This document shows, piece by piece, positions 20,400 to 29,117 of a stretch of DNA of 31,337 nt. This DNA is from Chara braunii (lineage: Eukaryota; Streptophyta; Charophyceae; Charales; Characeae). Made by a program: the position numbers and the translations under genes. How positions within the stretch are numbered: position 1 is the stretch's first letter; the number at the start of each line of letters is the position of its first letter. The notes beneath the pieces are model-generated. The model saw only the letters and a list, made by a program, of their open reading frames with translations. It had not been told where the DNA came from and searched no databases. The stretch spans positions 373,854-405,190 of the forward strand of contig BFEA01000101.1 of NCBI GenBank assembly GCA_003427395.1. The letters are read 5' to 3'.

Positions 20400-20448
20400 G
20401 ATTTTATTTTATTTTATTTATTTATTTATTTATTTATCTATTTATCCT
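20400..20448. repeat. (TTTA)n microsatellite (left arm)
   Basis: Its counterpart is the (AAAT)n run at about 30430-30460 in the right arm. The flanks (AGATTCATTAG, TATCCTATTGG) resemble a degenerate 88-nt cassette opened by the microsatellite. Confidence 0.85.
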
Positions 20449-20499
20449 ATTGGTAGAAGTAAGTCGAGTGATTGACGACTTACTTGCTCTCTCCTCTCC

Positions 20500-20590
20500 A
20501 ACGTCGTCGTCGTCACTGTCGTCTTCGGAGCCGCCGTCGTCGTCGCCAGTTGTCGTCGTCGTCTACATCGTTATCGTCGTCGTCGTCAGC
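20500..20590. repeat. CGT/GTC trinucleotide-rich tract
   Basis: Interrupted CGTCGT/GTCGTC repeats just before CAGGTAAGTG (20636). The right-arm counterpart is GAC/ACG repeats at 30266-30345. Confidence 0.85.
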
Positions 20591-20639
20591 CCGTTGTCAT
20601 AGTCGCCGTTGGAGTCGCCGACGTCGGAGCTTGGTCAGG

Positions 20640-21000
20640 TAAGTGTTCTCCTTTCTCCCCTCCTCCTCCTCTTCTCCTTCTCCTTCTTCTCCTCTTCTCC
20701 TTCTCCTTCGTTTCTTCCTCCTTCTTCTCTTTTCCCTGCGCGCCGCCTTCTCCTGCGCGGTCGCTACCTCGTTGTTTTCACCCTTTTCATCGCGCGGTCT
20801 TCTCCTACTTCCGCGCGGTTATCCTCCTCCCTGTCTGTCTGCGCGCGCTATCCCATCTGCCCTTCGCGCATCTCTCCGCTGCTTTCTCGCGCACCTCCTC
20901 CTCTGCTCTCCCTCTTCTACTACTACTACTACTTCTACTCCTCCTCCCCTCTTCTTCCCCTTCTTCTTCTTCTTCTTCTTCTCATCGCGCCCGTCTTACT
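20640..21000. repeat. CTT/CTC-rich pyrimidine tract
   Basis: Long pyrimidine-rich DNA with CTT, CTC and ACT runs. Ser/Leu-rich ORFs here are composition artefacts. The right-arm counterpart is GAA/GAG-rich (30146-30245). Confidence 0.9.
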
Positions 21001-21330
21001 GCCAGCATTCCTCTCTCGCGCGGCCTCTCCACCTCGACTCCGCTCGGAGTTCTTCCTCCGTCTAGACTCCGAGGTGGCGAGCTCGTATCTGGCTACCCTC
21101 TCGACTTCGAGGCCAGGACTCGAGAGGTATCGGGGTGTTTTCTGATGAATCCGTCGCGGATCTCGTGACAGATTCATTCAAACGAACTACCTGAAACGAG
21201 CACGGGCAAAAAGAAAAGAAGAAAATAAAATAATAAAAGAAAGATAAATAAAAATAAAGATAAATAAAAATAAATAATAGAAAATAAAAGAAAATAAGAG
21301 AATCTAGCCGATAACTACCCTAACGTGCCA

Positions 21331-21395
21331 AGTGGCGTGCAGGCCAACTAACTACAACTAATGCTAACCCTGAGGTCGCGGGTTCAGGTCCCCAC
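21331..21395 (+). other. tRNA-like segment with Pol III B-box (left arm)
   Basis: Seen: AGTGGCGTGCAGG resembles a tRNA D-arm/A-box and, about 40 nt on, TGAGGTCGCGGGTTCAGGTCC has the form of variable loop plus T-arm, including the B-box-like GGTTCAGGTCC at 21381-21391. The anticodon stem is not convincing and no complete cloverleaf forms. The equivalent place in the right arm (29438-29535, minus strand) has GTGTTCGAGTCCC, a better B-box. Known: such tRNA-like heads drive SINEs and some tRNA-derived promoters. Inferred: a tRNA-derived remnant or internal Pol III promoter within the repeated arm. Confidence 0.45.
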
Positions 21396-21520
21396 CCGAC
21401 CGAGCCTGACTGAAAAAACTTTATGGAGCTCCTTATCAAAAGGACATATTTCAAGGATCAAATGGATTCATCCACTACTCAAGTTAGTTGACAATCTATA
21501 CCCCTTACCTACTGAGATAC

Positions 21521-21536
21521 TCCTACTTTAGTAGGA
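21521..21536. repeat. Palindrome TCCTACT-TT-AGTAGGA
   Basis: Seven-base perfect arms with a 2-nt centre. It is not preserved at the matching right-arm position. Confidence 0.8.
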
Positions 21537-21990
21537 TAAAGAGCTACTCAGTTACATATAGAGTAGTGGGCTCAGTCCGACCAGTGACCCGAGCCCACTC
21601 CTAAGTCTTTGTGGTGTGTGTCCGCTCGCCGGTCTGCGCACCGGTTTGGGCGCGCATCTGCTTGAGGGCGCGTGCCTCTCAAGATACTTAGTTGATCAGA
21701 AGGGCCAAAGCCGGTACTTACCTGTAACCGTGGCTTTGAGGGACGAGGCGGGAAAGGTATAAGGTAGCGGGGTAAACCCGCACACGTAGAACAGCGGGGA
21801 AAACACTCAAGTTGCAGGTAGGCTTGTACCACACCTAGTAAAGGCAGACATGCCGTGCACTCGAGACCGAGTAGAAAAAGACAGAAGTTGGCACTTTTAG
21901 AGGCCCGGTAGCGGTAAGTAAGCAGGTACCAGTCCAAGTGGCCTGAGTCCAATGCCTGTATGAACGATATCAGGGTCCGTAATGATGTTT

Positions 21991-22106
21991 CCTTCCGAAG
22001 GGAGGAGACACTGGTTTGCTCGCGTGGTCGAGCGACTAGAAAGTTTTTCTGTCCAGGAGGGATGCATCCCATTTCAAATGGGAGGTTGAGCGAGGGTCTC
22101 TCCCTC
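21991..22106. repeat. Cluster of dyads in the left arm
   Basis: Four self-complementary sites in about 115 bp: CCTTC-C-GAAGG (21991-22001), GGGATGCATCCC (22059-22070, perfect), TCCCATTT-C-AAATGGGA (22067-22083) and GAGGG-TCTCT-CCCTC (22092-22106). Dyads of different sequence lie at the matching positions of the right arm (28770-28885). Confidence 0.75.
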
Positions 22107-22205
22107 ACTTGCGGTACACGAGTAAGGACGGAAGGTACCCCTTCGAGCATGTGCTAGCAATCTGGGCGCTACAGCAAGCTGATGATCACATAGTTTTAAT
22201 TTGCT

Positions 22206-22221
22206 CCGACCGTACGGTCGG
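22206..22221. repeat. Perfect 16-bp palindrome CCGACCGTACGGTCGG
   Basis: Left arm only. At the matching right-arm position (about 28672) only half of the palindrome is present, so this is an arm-specific gain or loss. Confidence 0.85.
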
Positions 22222-22540
22222 GCGTATATTAATTCACTCTGACTAATGTACTGACGATTAAGTCTGTGTGTGTGTGTCGTTGATCTACTTGACACAATAC
22301 TAACCTGGTCAACCCCTCGGCCTTTTCGGTCTGAGGGTATTACTACTAATCTTTAACCATCACAGCGCGCGTCATGACAACGTGCGCACACTCTCAAAAT
22401 TTTCTCACCGTTTTGCCCCCGGCCTCGATGACCGAGGAATTCGTTTCGAGTGTCACCCTCAAGCGTGCACACCCTTTCCGTTCCAGACTGGCTCCATCAT
22501 GGTAGCCGACGCCGTCACCATGTTGAATGCAAAAACATGG

Positions 22541-22566
22541 CCAAATACCCTTGTAAGGGTATTTGG
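22541..22566. repeat. 26-bp tip palindrome, left arm
   Basis: Arms CCAAATACCCTT and AAGGGTATTTGG around GT. It sits 7 bp from the inner limit of the left arm and is repeated, as exact reverse complement, at 28330-28355. Confidence 0.9.
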
Positions 22567-22573
22567 TCCGACA

Positions 22574-23212
22574 CCGGAACCATCTGTCTCTACACCCTGT
22601 CCCACCATCTCCCCGTTAGGACCGCGGCTGCACACTGCAGAAAAACATGCTCGATTGTTTCCATCCGTTTCTCTGTAGGAAAGCCTTGCAGGCACCATTG
22701 GCATCATGGGAGGGCTCTGCCTTGTTGATCCAGTTGCTTATGGTCAATTAACCAATTACTCATGAGAAGGCAGCGGTGGCCTTCACAAAGAGGTTTTTGA
22801 GGGTTTTGGGTCGGGGATGCTGGAGGGTTCCACGGCCATTCCAGTCGGTCCAGCAGGAGGGCGCCTAGCGGGGTTTCGAGCCCGAACACACATCGGTCCG
22901 TCAATTCCACCAGAGTCCTGGTTTTGTACATGTGCTCCTTTTGGATCCATTCAAAGGGGTTTCGGCTGGCCATTAACCGCCCGTTTCTCTCAATAGTGTA
23001 CCATTCAATTAGGACGTCGTCTTGCCGTACCAGGTGTATCTGACCGACCCTGTTTGGGGCCTCCTTTTGGGCCACCCAGTCCCCTTCTAGCCACTTAGGG
23101 CCCTTACACAGGACCGTTAGCCAGCCCAAGGGGAGGGCTTCCCTGATTTTTTCTAAACATAGCTCAATGTTATGATAGTACCAAAGCTTTTCCCTGACTT
23201 CCAAACTTCCAA
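22574..23212 (-). pseudogene. Retroelement pol C-terminal fragment (post-RT / possible RNase H start)
   Basis: Seen: the minus-strand ORF 23204-22704 (166 residues) has ordinary protein composition (LPLGWLTVLCKGPKWLEGDW, VLIEWYTIERNGRL, RTLVELTDRCVFGLETPLG) and runs on, after a stop or frame change, into a minus-strand frame 22707-22574 with a YRETDGNN...RGPNGEMVGQG pattern. Known: plant retroelement pols often end in a connection region and an RNase H domain whose start contains TDG and a PNG turn. Inferred: the C-terminal end of a retroelement polyprotein. The RNase H reading is weak, since its catalytic residues cannot be confirmed in so short a piece. It runs straight into the left arm and is cut by it. 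It is head to head with the LINE at 23213 onward. Confidence 0.45.
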
Positions 23213-23304
23213 CGGCGGAGGGAAGGGAGCGGAAACACCGGGCGGGTAGCGTAGCGCTCCGACCTTTCCGCCGTTGCTCGCGAATAGCGCAAGCAGCGCT
23301 ACCC
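23210..23304. repeat. Overlapping inverted repeats at the head-to-head junction
   Basis: CAACGGCGGA (23210) pairs with TCCGCCGTTG (23267-23276), and GGGTAGCG (23244) pairs with CGCTACCC (23297-23304). They mark the point where minus-strand pol sequence gives way to plus-strand LINE 5' DNA. Confidence 0.7.
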
Positions 23305-23313
23305 CATCGCCAA

Positions 23314-24120
23314 CTCCGCCGTCGAGACGGAGCGCGAAAGGCGCCTCGTGCATTCCCTCATCGGGAGTGGGGCTTTCTGCCCGAGCTCACAGGTGGCCAT
23401 CCGGGTAGTCCGTAGTAGTGGGAGGAGAGTAGGGCAAGTAGGTGGGAGAAAGCATGGTAACTCGGAGAGGAGGGAGAACTCGCTGAAGCTCACTCGCAGG
23501 TGAATGACAATTCGGTGAAAGTAGGTAATTACTGCCGAGAAGCAGTAACTCCGCCGCCGAGACGGAACAAGAAAGGTTTCTTTTGCCTTCCCTCATCGGG
23601 AATGAGGTCTTGGTGGCCCAAAGTCACAGGCGGCCATCCGGGTAGTTGGTAGGAAGAGAGCAAGGCAAGTAGGTGGTGTCAAGAATGGTAACTCGGCGGA
23701 GAGAGAGAATTCATCGAGGTACACTCGAAGGCGAATTATTTTTGCGGGAGAAGGTATCCTTTCCTTTCCGCATCCAGAGACAAAAAGCGAGATAAAGTAT
23801 TGTAATGCGGTAAGGAGGGCGAACTCACGGAAGCGCAATCATAAGTGGGTGAAGAGGTATGGTAACTCGAAAAGTAGGTGGGAGAAGGCACGGTAACGTG
23901 GAGAGGAGGGAGGACTCACCGAGACGCACTCACAGGTGAACGGTAATTCGGGGAAGAAGGTAATCGGACCAAGGCACAGTAACTTTAACACTGGGTCGGA
24001 ACACGTAAGGATTTTAGTGCCTCCCCTCATCAGGATTGGGGATTGGATCAGGCACTCGAATCGGTCGGGAGTGAGCATGGTAAATAGGGTGAGGAAGGAA
24101 GGATAAATCCAAGTAAAAAG
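23314..24120 (+). repeat. LINE 5'UTR monomer array (long monomers)
   Basis: Two monomers of about 235 bp begin CTCCGCCG(T/C)CGAGACGG at 23314 and 23549, each with CCTCATCGGGA, GGCCATCCGGGTAGT and GCAAGTAGGTGG. A shorter internal motif (GGTAACTCGGAGAGGAGGGA-like) recurs five times, at about 23456, 23687, 23801, 23892 and 24079, becoming more degenerate. Known: tandem 5'UTR monomers act as promoters in some LINE families (mouse L1 is the standard example). Inferred: the promoter region of the LINE below. Confidence 0.6.
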
Positions 24121-24340
24121 TGTATTCATTGGAGTGCACTCGAATTCGAATTATTCTCGGTGCTAGAAAGTAATCTTTGTCGCTCCTGTAGCGCAGCTAA
24201 AGGCGGACTGAACGATTCAGGAAGGTAAAGAGTATTCATCGGAGTGCACTCGAATTCGAATTATTCTCGGTGGTAGAAAGTAATCTCTGTCGCTCCTGTA
24301 GGGTAGTGAAAGGCGGACAGAAAGATTCAGGAAGGTAGTT
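24121..24340 (+). repeat. LINE 5'UTR monomer array (two 110-bp monomers)
   Basis: 24121-24230 and 24231-24340 are nearly identical: each starts (A/T)GTATTCAT(T/C)GGAGTGCAC, contains CGAATTCGAATTATTCTCGG and GTCGCTCCTGTAG, and ends CAGGAAGGTA. The second ends 15 bp before the probable ORF1 start, fitting a 5' leader. Confidence 0.8.
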
Positions 24341-24354
24341 TGCAAATCGAGAGG

Positions 24355-26238
24355 ATGGAAAGAGATCTCGAGAGGATCAGAGAATTGGTCGTAAAATGTT
24401 ACGACGAAGGTGTATGTCCTTATGACTAGAACCTAGGGAAAGTTGTAGAGGATGGCATGGGCAAAAGATACGTGGTAAATGAAGCAGTGGATGAGGTGAA
24501 AGAAAAGTGGCTGAGGGAGCGCACTGTTGTGGTAATTTTTCAAGGAGAGGCTCAGAATCTGGCTCGGTCAGTCAAAGAAGACGTAATCCGTGCCTTCGAG
24601 GATGGGTGGACAGTGAAACGTCTCTTCCAACCAGGGGAACGTCGAGGTCGTGTCAAATTCGAAGGGGCAAATGTGGCCTCGTACGTGGCTAAAGCCAAGG
24701 AAATGAAGGATTGGTTAATTATTCAGCGGGAATTAAAAATCACGCTGGAAAAGAAGGATTACGTGGTTTCCTTTAAACCACGTCTATCCAGACAGGAAAT
24801 GCAAGATGCAAGAATCCTCGAAGCGGGCACCAAGTTTTGGATAATGGCACTGCAGGTGCCCTTGGACGAATACTATTTTTTGAAGAGTGTTGTCAAGGGC
24901 ATGTTCGGGGAGGTATTAGAGATGCATAGTCCCGAGTATGATAGGGATAGACCCAAGCTCATGAATGTGAAGTTGGAGATGCCCCCAGAAGCTAGACACA
25001 GAATAGACGACGAGTTAACTATCCAGTCTCCCAAGGGAGAATGCTGGACGGTAGAGATAGTCACTCCCTACACCGACTGGTGCTGGCGTTGCAAGTGGTA
25101 TTTCCACACGGAGGAAAATTTCCCTAGAGTCAGGCAGAATGAGGTGGGCCGTAGAGTAAACGGGGAAAGACAGGGAAGCCACCGAGCGAGGTTTAGGGAA
25201 TTCTTGGTAAATCAGGAACGAAATGTAGAGGGGCGAGCACCACAGCAGGCGGCCTCATGCCTACGAAATGCAGAGGGGCAAGTACCACAACAGGCGGCTT
25301 CAGGTCTAGGCAGGAATGCCCAGGCTCAAAATCCAGTAACGGGTGGTACACATCAGCAAGACATTCGGCAATCTTCACATCAGGGGGGCAGGGTACATTC
25401 AGCGCAAGGAGACATGGAACAACTCCTCCAACAGCAAGGGAGGAACAGCCAGGCAACTCCGATAACACGAACAGAAGAAGCGATGCTACGAGGGGGAAGG
25501 TAGGGAGACGAACAGCCATCCGGGTCAACTTACCACGCCAACCATCAGCCAGAGAGGGGCATAGCCCCACAGGGTTGGGGTCCCGACGGACCGCAAGCAC
25601 GGGACGGTGCATATCAGTGTAGCCCCCAGAGGTGGGGAGACGAACAGAATGTGGGTCCTACCCGTCTTCTGTTGCAACCACGGGCTCAAAGGAATGAATG
25701 GCCCACCGGCGGGGCAGAAATGAATCAATATGGGGAGACACATTGGGAGCGGTGCAACCAATATCCAACATCGGGGCATGTTCCAGTCTGGCACGACCAG
25801 CAGTACCAGCAATTCCAAACTGGAGAAGGAGGTCAGAGACCTATACAAGAACACGCCTTTCGACACCCAACTCAAGTAATATTTCCACACCCCAGGTATC
25901 CATCTGATGCTTACGACTGGCGTCACCTAGCAGCACAGGTGGCAGGTGTGGACACTGACTCAACTTTCTTCTCCAGGAGGGAAGAAAGAGGAGCCTCGAG
26001 TAGAAGGCGTCAGAGGGGTAACAGCGAGAGATGGGACTCATGGAAGGAGGGACACAGGGGTAACAGAGGGGAGGAGGCGCAGACAGAATGCGCGGAACCC
26101 CAACTATATCCCAAGCATAAGAGAGGAGGAAGGCACCCGTGCGGGACCTGGGAAAAATCAGCACTAAGGAGGACAAGATATCCAAGGCGAGTTGTCCAAG
26201 ACTTCGATTTCCTCACAGTCGAAGATACGATGGGGTAG
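24355..26238 (+). pseudogene. LINE ORF1 (gag-like nucleic-acid-binding protein), inactivated
   Basis: Seen: the ATG at 24355 is in frame with the long ORF from 24457. The frame stays open to 26236 apart from TAG at 24427 (codon 25) and TAG at 25501. The N-terminal ~200 residues (FQGEAQNLARSVKEDVIRAF, then VPLDEYYFLKSVVKGMFGEV and KLMNVKLEMP) have the layout of plant LINE ORF1 proteins (DUF4283-like). It is followed by a zinc-knuckle pattern C-X2-C-X4-H-X4-F at 25081-25122, whose fourth ligand is Phe (TTC) instead of Cys. The remainder is Gln/Asn/Gly/Arg-rich and probably disordered. Known: ORF1 binds retrotransposon RNA. Inferred: dead copy, because of two nonsense codons and a lost zinc ligand. 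The start at 24457 is a downstream in-frame Met. Frame 2 is also open over the last ~200 bp, so an indel may link this ORF to the next. Confidence 0.75.
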
Positions 26239-27058
26239 TGAATGCGGGGAAGAACGGGGGGGCTCACGAAACTCGTCGGAATCCTCCTCTCTCGAAAGTA
26301 GTGCAGCGTCGAAGCAGAAGCAAGAAACGAGTAGCAGGAAGGCTGTGGACAAGAGCCGGAGGGCAACGGCAATAAAAAGAAATCAAATGGAGACAGTACA
26401 ACGCGTCGTGGTACCGATTATATGCACCAAAGAAGAGGACAACGCACTCTTCCTCTCTCTAGTCAACGAGGAAGGCACGCCGACGCTTCCCTCGGCGGCG
26501 GTGGACTGCTCCCCTACGCCAACATTAATTATGGAGGTGACTAGACAGCTGTACGGTGCTCACGTCCCAGTCCGGCTGATCCCACACTCCACAATGGCCA
26601 ACATTCTCTGCGAGACAATACAGGGTTATGCGAAGATGTACTTTCCACTGCTTGATGCCAGAATCCCGTCAGAGGTAGCAGACACTCTAACGAGGTCAGG
26701 AGTAAGATGTTGTCCCCTGGATCTGGTTAGAGGGAGAAATCTTCAAGAGCTGGATTGCATCAAGGTCCTGCCAGGTATATCAGCAAACGTTCTGTTGAAC
26801 GTAAATGAGAAGTTGCTGGAAGAAGAGAACCTCCATTCCAACTTTATATTGGAACGGCCGACTGCAGAATGGTGTGCAACATCGTCCAGAGTAAGTTCAT
26901 CAAGAGGCGGCTCAAGGCAAGGTTCGGGACACACGGGACACAGGCAAACGCAGGCAGCCAATGCCACAGGACAGGTAGACGCAGCGAACCAGCATCGGTT
27001 GGAACTCCCCCGCATCCAAAACCAAGCGAGCACAGTCGTGACAGATGGACAGGCTTAG
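26168..27058 (+). pseudogene. LINE ORF1 downstream domain (unassigned fold)
   Basis: Seen: an open frame from just after a TAA at 26165 to TAG at 27056; there is no convincing ATG near its start (TTG at 26192 is not a likely eukaryotic initiator). A Ser/Arg-rich basic lead (26192-26390) is followed by a compact ~150-residue region from VVVPIICTKEEDNALFL through TLPSAAVDCSPTPTLIMEVT to LLNVNEKLL, then another Ser/Gly/Gln-rich tail. The hydrophobic pattern, with LPSAAVD followed by an EVT helix, is faintly like a Nudix fold without its catalytic glutamates; this is a guess. Probably the C-terminal half of ORF1, separated from 24355-26238 by a frameshift near 26000-26200 and a nonsense codon. 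It overlaps the ORF2 ATG by 14 nt, as adjacent LINE ORFs often do. Confidence 0.55.
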
Positions 27059-28322
27059 AGTTGCATCGTGGAGTATTCGGGGTTAGGGGGACACATCAGG
27101 CCGATCTAAAAGGAGAAGATTGAAGGGGTGTTTTCACGAGTGGAAAGCGAACTGCGTTATGCTTCAAGAAACTCAATGAAGAGAAAGTGAGGGAGATGGC
27201 AGCATGGTGGGACGGACAACAAATCTGGGCCCCAACCCAGGGCACTCGGGGAGGGGTGGACATTTTATTGCATCGAGACTTACAAGCAGTAGTAGTTGAT
27301 GCGGAAACGGATGTGTGGGGCAGATGGGCGTGGATAAAGGTATTGTTGGGAAATGAAGACTGGATCTTCATGACAATTTACGCTCCAACGGACGCAAGAG
27401 AAAAAGCAGAGTTCTTTCACAGACTCATATTGCATGTCCCAGTCACAGAGAGGTTGGTGCTGGCAGGGGACTGGACCTTGTCTTTAGACGAGGCGATGAG
27501 GTCGGGTTCGGCATATGGAGACCGGAAAGATGTACGCATGCTACTAGAATTCTGCACAGAACTGGGGCTCTCAGATCCTTTCCCAATGCTGAATCCAGAG
27601 GACCCAGGTCATACCTGGACGTCTCACCTGCACAGGGACTGACAACTGGTAACAAGGAGGCGGCTAGACTACTTCCTGTTAGGGGATGTGATGCTGAGCA
27701 AAGTGACCGCAGTCCGCCACGTGTGCAATCCGATGTCAGATCACAAGCTGGTTGTGATAGACATCCGAGCGAAAGAGGTAGAGGTTTTTTTAGGCTGAAC
27801 AGCCAGGTGATGGAGGAACCAGGTGTCCAGAGTTGGGTAGAAGAACACATGTCAAATTGGAAGAGCGCAAGACAACACTTTGGGTCAACGACGGAATGGA
27901 TGGACGGAGGATTAGCAATCACAACCGGTGTGCTAGATGTGATGTCTAGAATACTGGCAAGGGAGAGAAACAAGAGGGATGCAGACTGTAGAAGAAGAGT
28001 AGACGAAGCTGAAAACCGGATGGAGGGGCACCCGATCTCAGCGATGGTGTGGGCAGCAGAGAGAGAAAGACGGATAGCGGAATGGGACAGCCTGCAGGAC
28101 GAGAAGCAGAAGAGATGGATGGAGATACTGAAGGAGAAGGGGATAGAAACAAATGATAAAATGTCAAGAGAATCATTCCAGAAGCTGCAGCCAAGCTACA
28201 CTCACCACCAGATGACAGAGTTGCGGCATCCGATCGACGCGTCTGCACCACATGCGTGTACCGCGTCGGGAATGCTACACTTCGCAAGACTATACTACGA
28301 AGTCATTCTCACTACAAGGCGT
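27045..28322 (+). pseudogene. LINE ORF2 5' part: APE-type endonuclease and linker, truncated before RT
   Basis: Seen: the ATG at 27045 opens a classic APE endonuclease start (MDRLRVASWSIRG), then LQET (27165-27176), IYAPTDAREK, LAGDWTLSLDE, RLDYFLL and MSDHKLVVIDI (SDH at 27736-27744). A TAG (27084), a +1 shift near 27170, a TGA (27640) and a further frame change near 27780 disrupt it. The linker from 27785 is charged and helical (ERRIAEWDSLQDEKQKRW). The usual Asn in the SW-N-IRG position is Ser, and the Asn expected after GDW/GDF is Thr, so two active-site positions are lost; the Glu of LQET and Asp/His of SDH remain. Known: this domain nicks target DNA for target-primed reverse transcription. 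The reading stops at 28322 where the right arm starts; no RT motif follows in the window. Confidence 0.8.
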
Positions 28323-28329
28323 TGTCGGA

Positions 28330-28355
28330 CCAAATACCCTTACAAGGGTATTTGG
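28330..28355. repeat. 26-bp tip palindrome, right arm
   Basis: Exact reverse complement of 22541-22566; centre AC instead of GT. Confidence 0.9.
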
Positions 28356-28769
28356 CCATGCTTTTGCATTTGACACGGTGACGACATCGGCTACCATAAC
28401 GGAGCCAGTCGGGAATGGAAAGGGGTGTGCACGCTTGAGCGTGACACTCGAAACGAATTCCTCCGCCATTGAGGCCAGGGCAAAATCGGTGAGAAAATTT
28501 CGTTAAGTATGCGCGCGCGTTGTTATGACGCCCGTTGTGAAGGTTAGGTCTGCAGTAATAGCCTTCGACCGAAGAGGTTGAGGGGTCGATAGGGTTGATG
28601 TTATGACGAGTAGATCTACGATGTACGCTGAGACTTAATTGTCAGTACATTAGTCAGGATAAACTACGACCGGAGCGATTATTGGTGTATGATTATCGGG
28701 GTTGAGGTAGCGCCCGATTGTTGACGTTTGCTCAAGAGGTACCTTTATCCTTACTAGTGCACCGTAAGC

Positions 28770-28885
28770 GAGGTTGAGGCTCTAACTCAACCTCCCGTAG
28801 GTAGAAAAGGAGTCACCCTGGGGAGGTGACTTCCTGACCGCATGACTACCCTAGCGACCGGTGCCTTCGTCCCTCTGCAGAGGGA
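28770..28885. repeat. Cluster of dyads in the right arm
   Basis: GAGGTTGAG/CTCAACCTC (28770-28794), AGTCACC/GGTGACT (28811-28831) and the perfect palindrome TCCCTCTGCAGAGGGA (28870-28885). They align in position, not sequence, with the left-arm dyads at 22092, 22059 and 21991. Confidence 0.75.
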
Positions 28886-29103
28886 GACACCGTTGCAAGT
28901 TCTGATATCGTCCGCACGGGGTCTAGACTGAGACTACTTGACCTAGAACCCGCCTACCTAAAGGTACTGAGACTCTAAAAATGCCAACTCTTGTTTTCTT
29001 CTGCTCGGCCTCGAGTACCCGGCGCATCTACCACTACTTAGTGTAGGTATGGGTTTGCCCGTCACTTGTGTGTTTTCCCTGCAGCAACCTTCAATGTCTC
29101 AGT

Positions 29104-29117
29104 CGTAGGTAAGTACC
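29104..29117 (+). other. Splice-donor-like site conserved in both arms
   Basis: CGTAGGTAAGTACC here corresponds to TTACAGGTAAGTACC on the minus strand of the left arm at about 21712-21726. The GTAAGTACC core is preserved although the flanks differ, and both point outward from the centre of the inverted repeat. Confidence 0.35.

Larger units (their letters stand above)
18583..22573 (+). repeat. Left arm of a giant inverted repeat
   Basis: Seen: matches 28323-31337 as reverse complement. Anchors: CTGTCTTTCCCGTTTACC (18583) with the right window edge; GATATCAAGTCA (18699); CGCTGCGATTGCTACCAGCG (18849) with 31100-31119; GTCAGGTAAGTG (20635) with about 30250; GTTGGCACTTTTAGAG (21886) with about 28975; GACTAATGTACTGACGATTA (22241) with about 28640; and the last ~195 bp (22376-22573), about 85% identical by eye. 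This arm is about 1 kb longer than the visible right arm because of additional CT/CA-rich cassettes at about 19040-20085. The outer boundary is set by the right window edge and not by the end of similarity. Inferred: terminal inverted repeat of a foldback-type element, or two copies of one family head to head. Confidence 0.85.
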
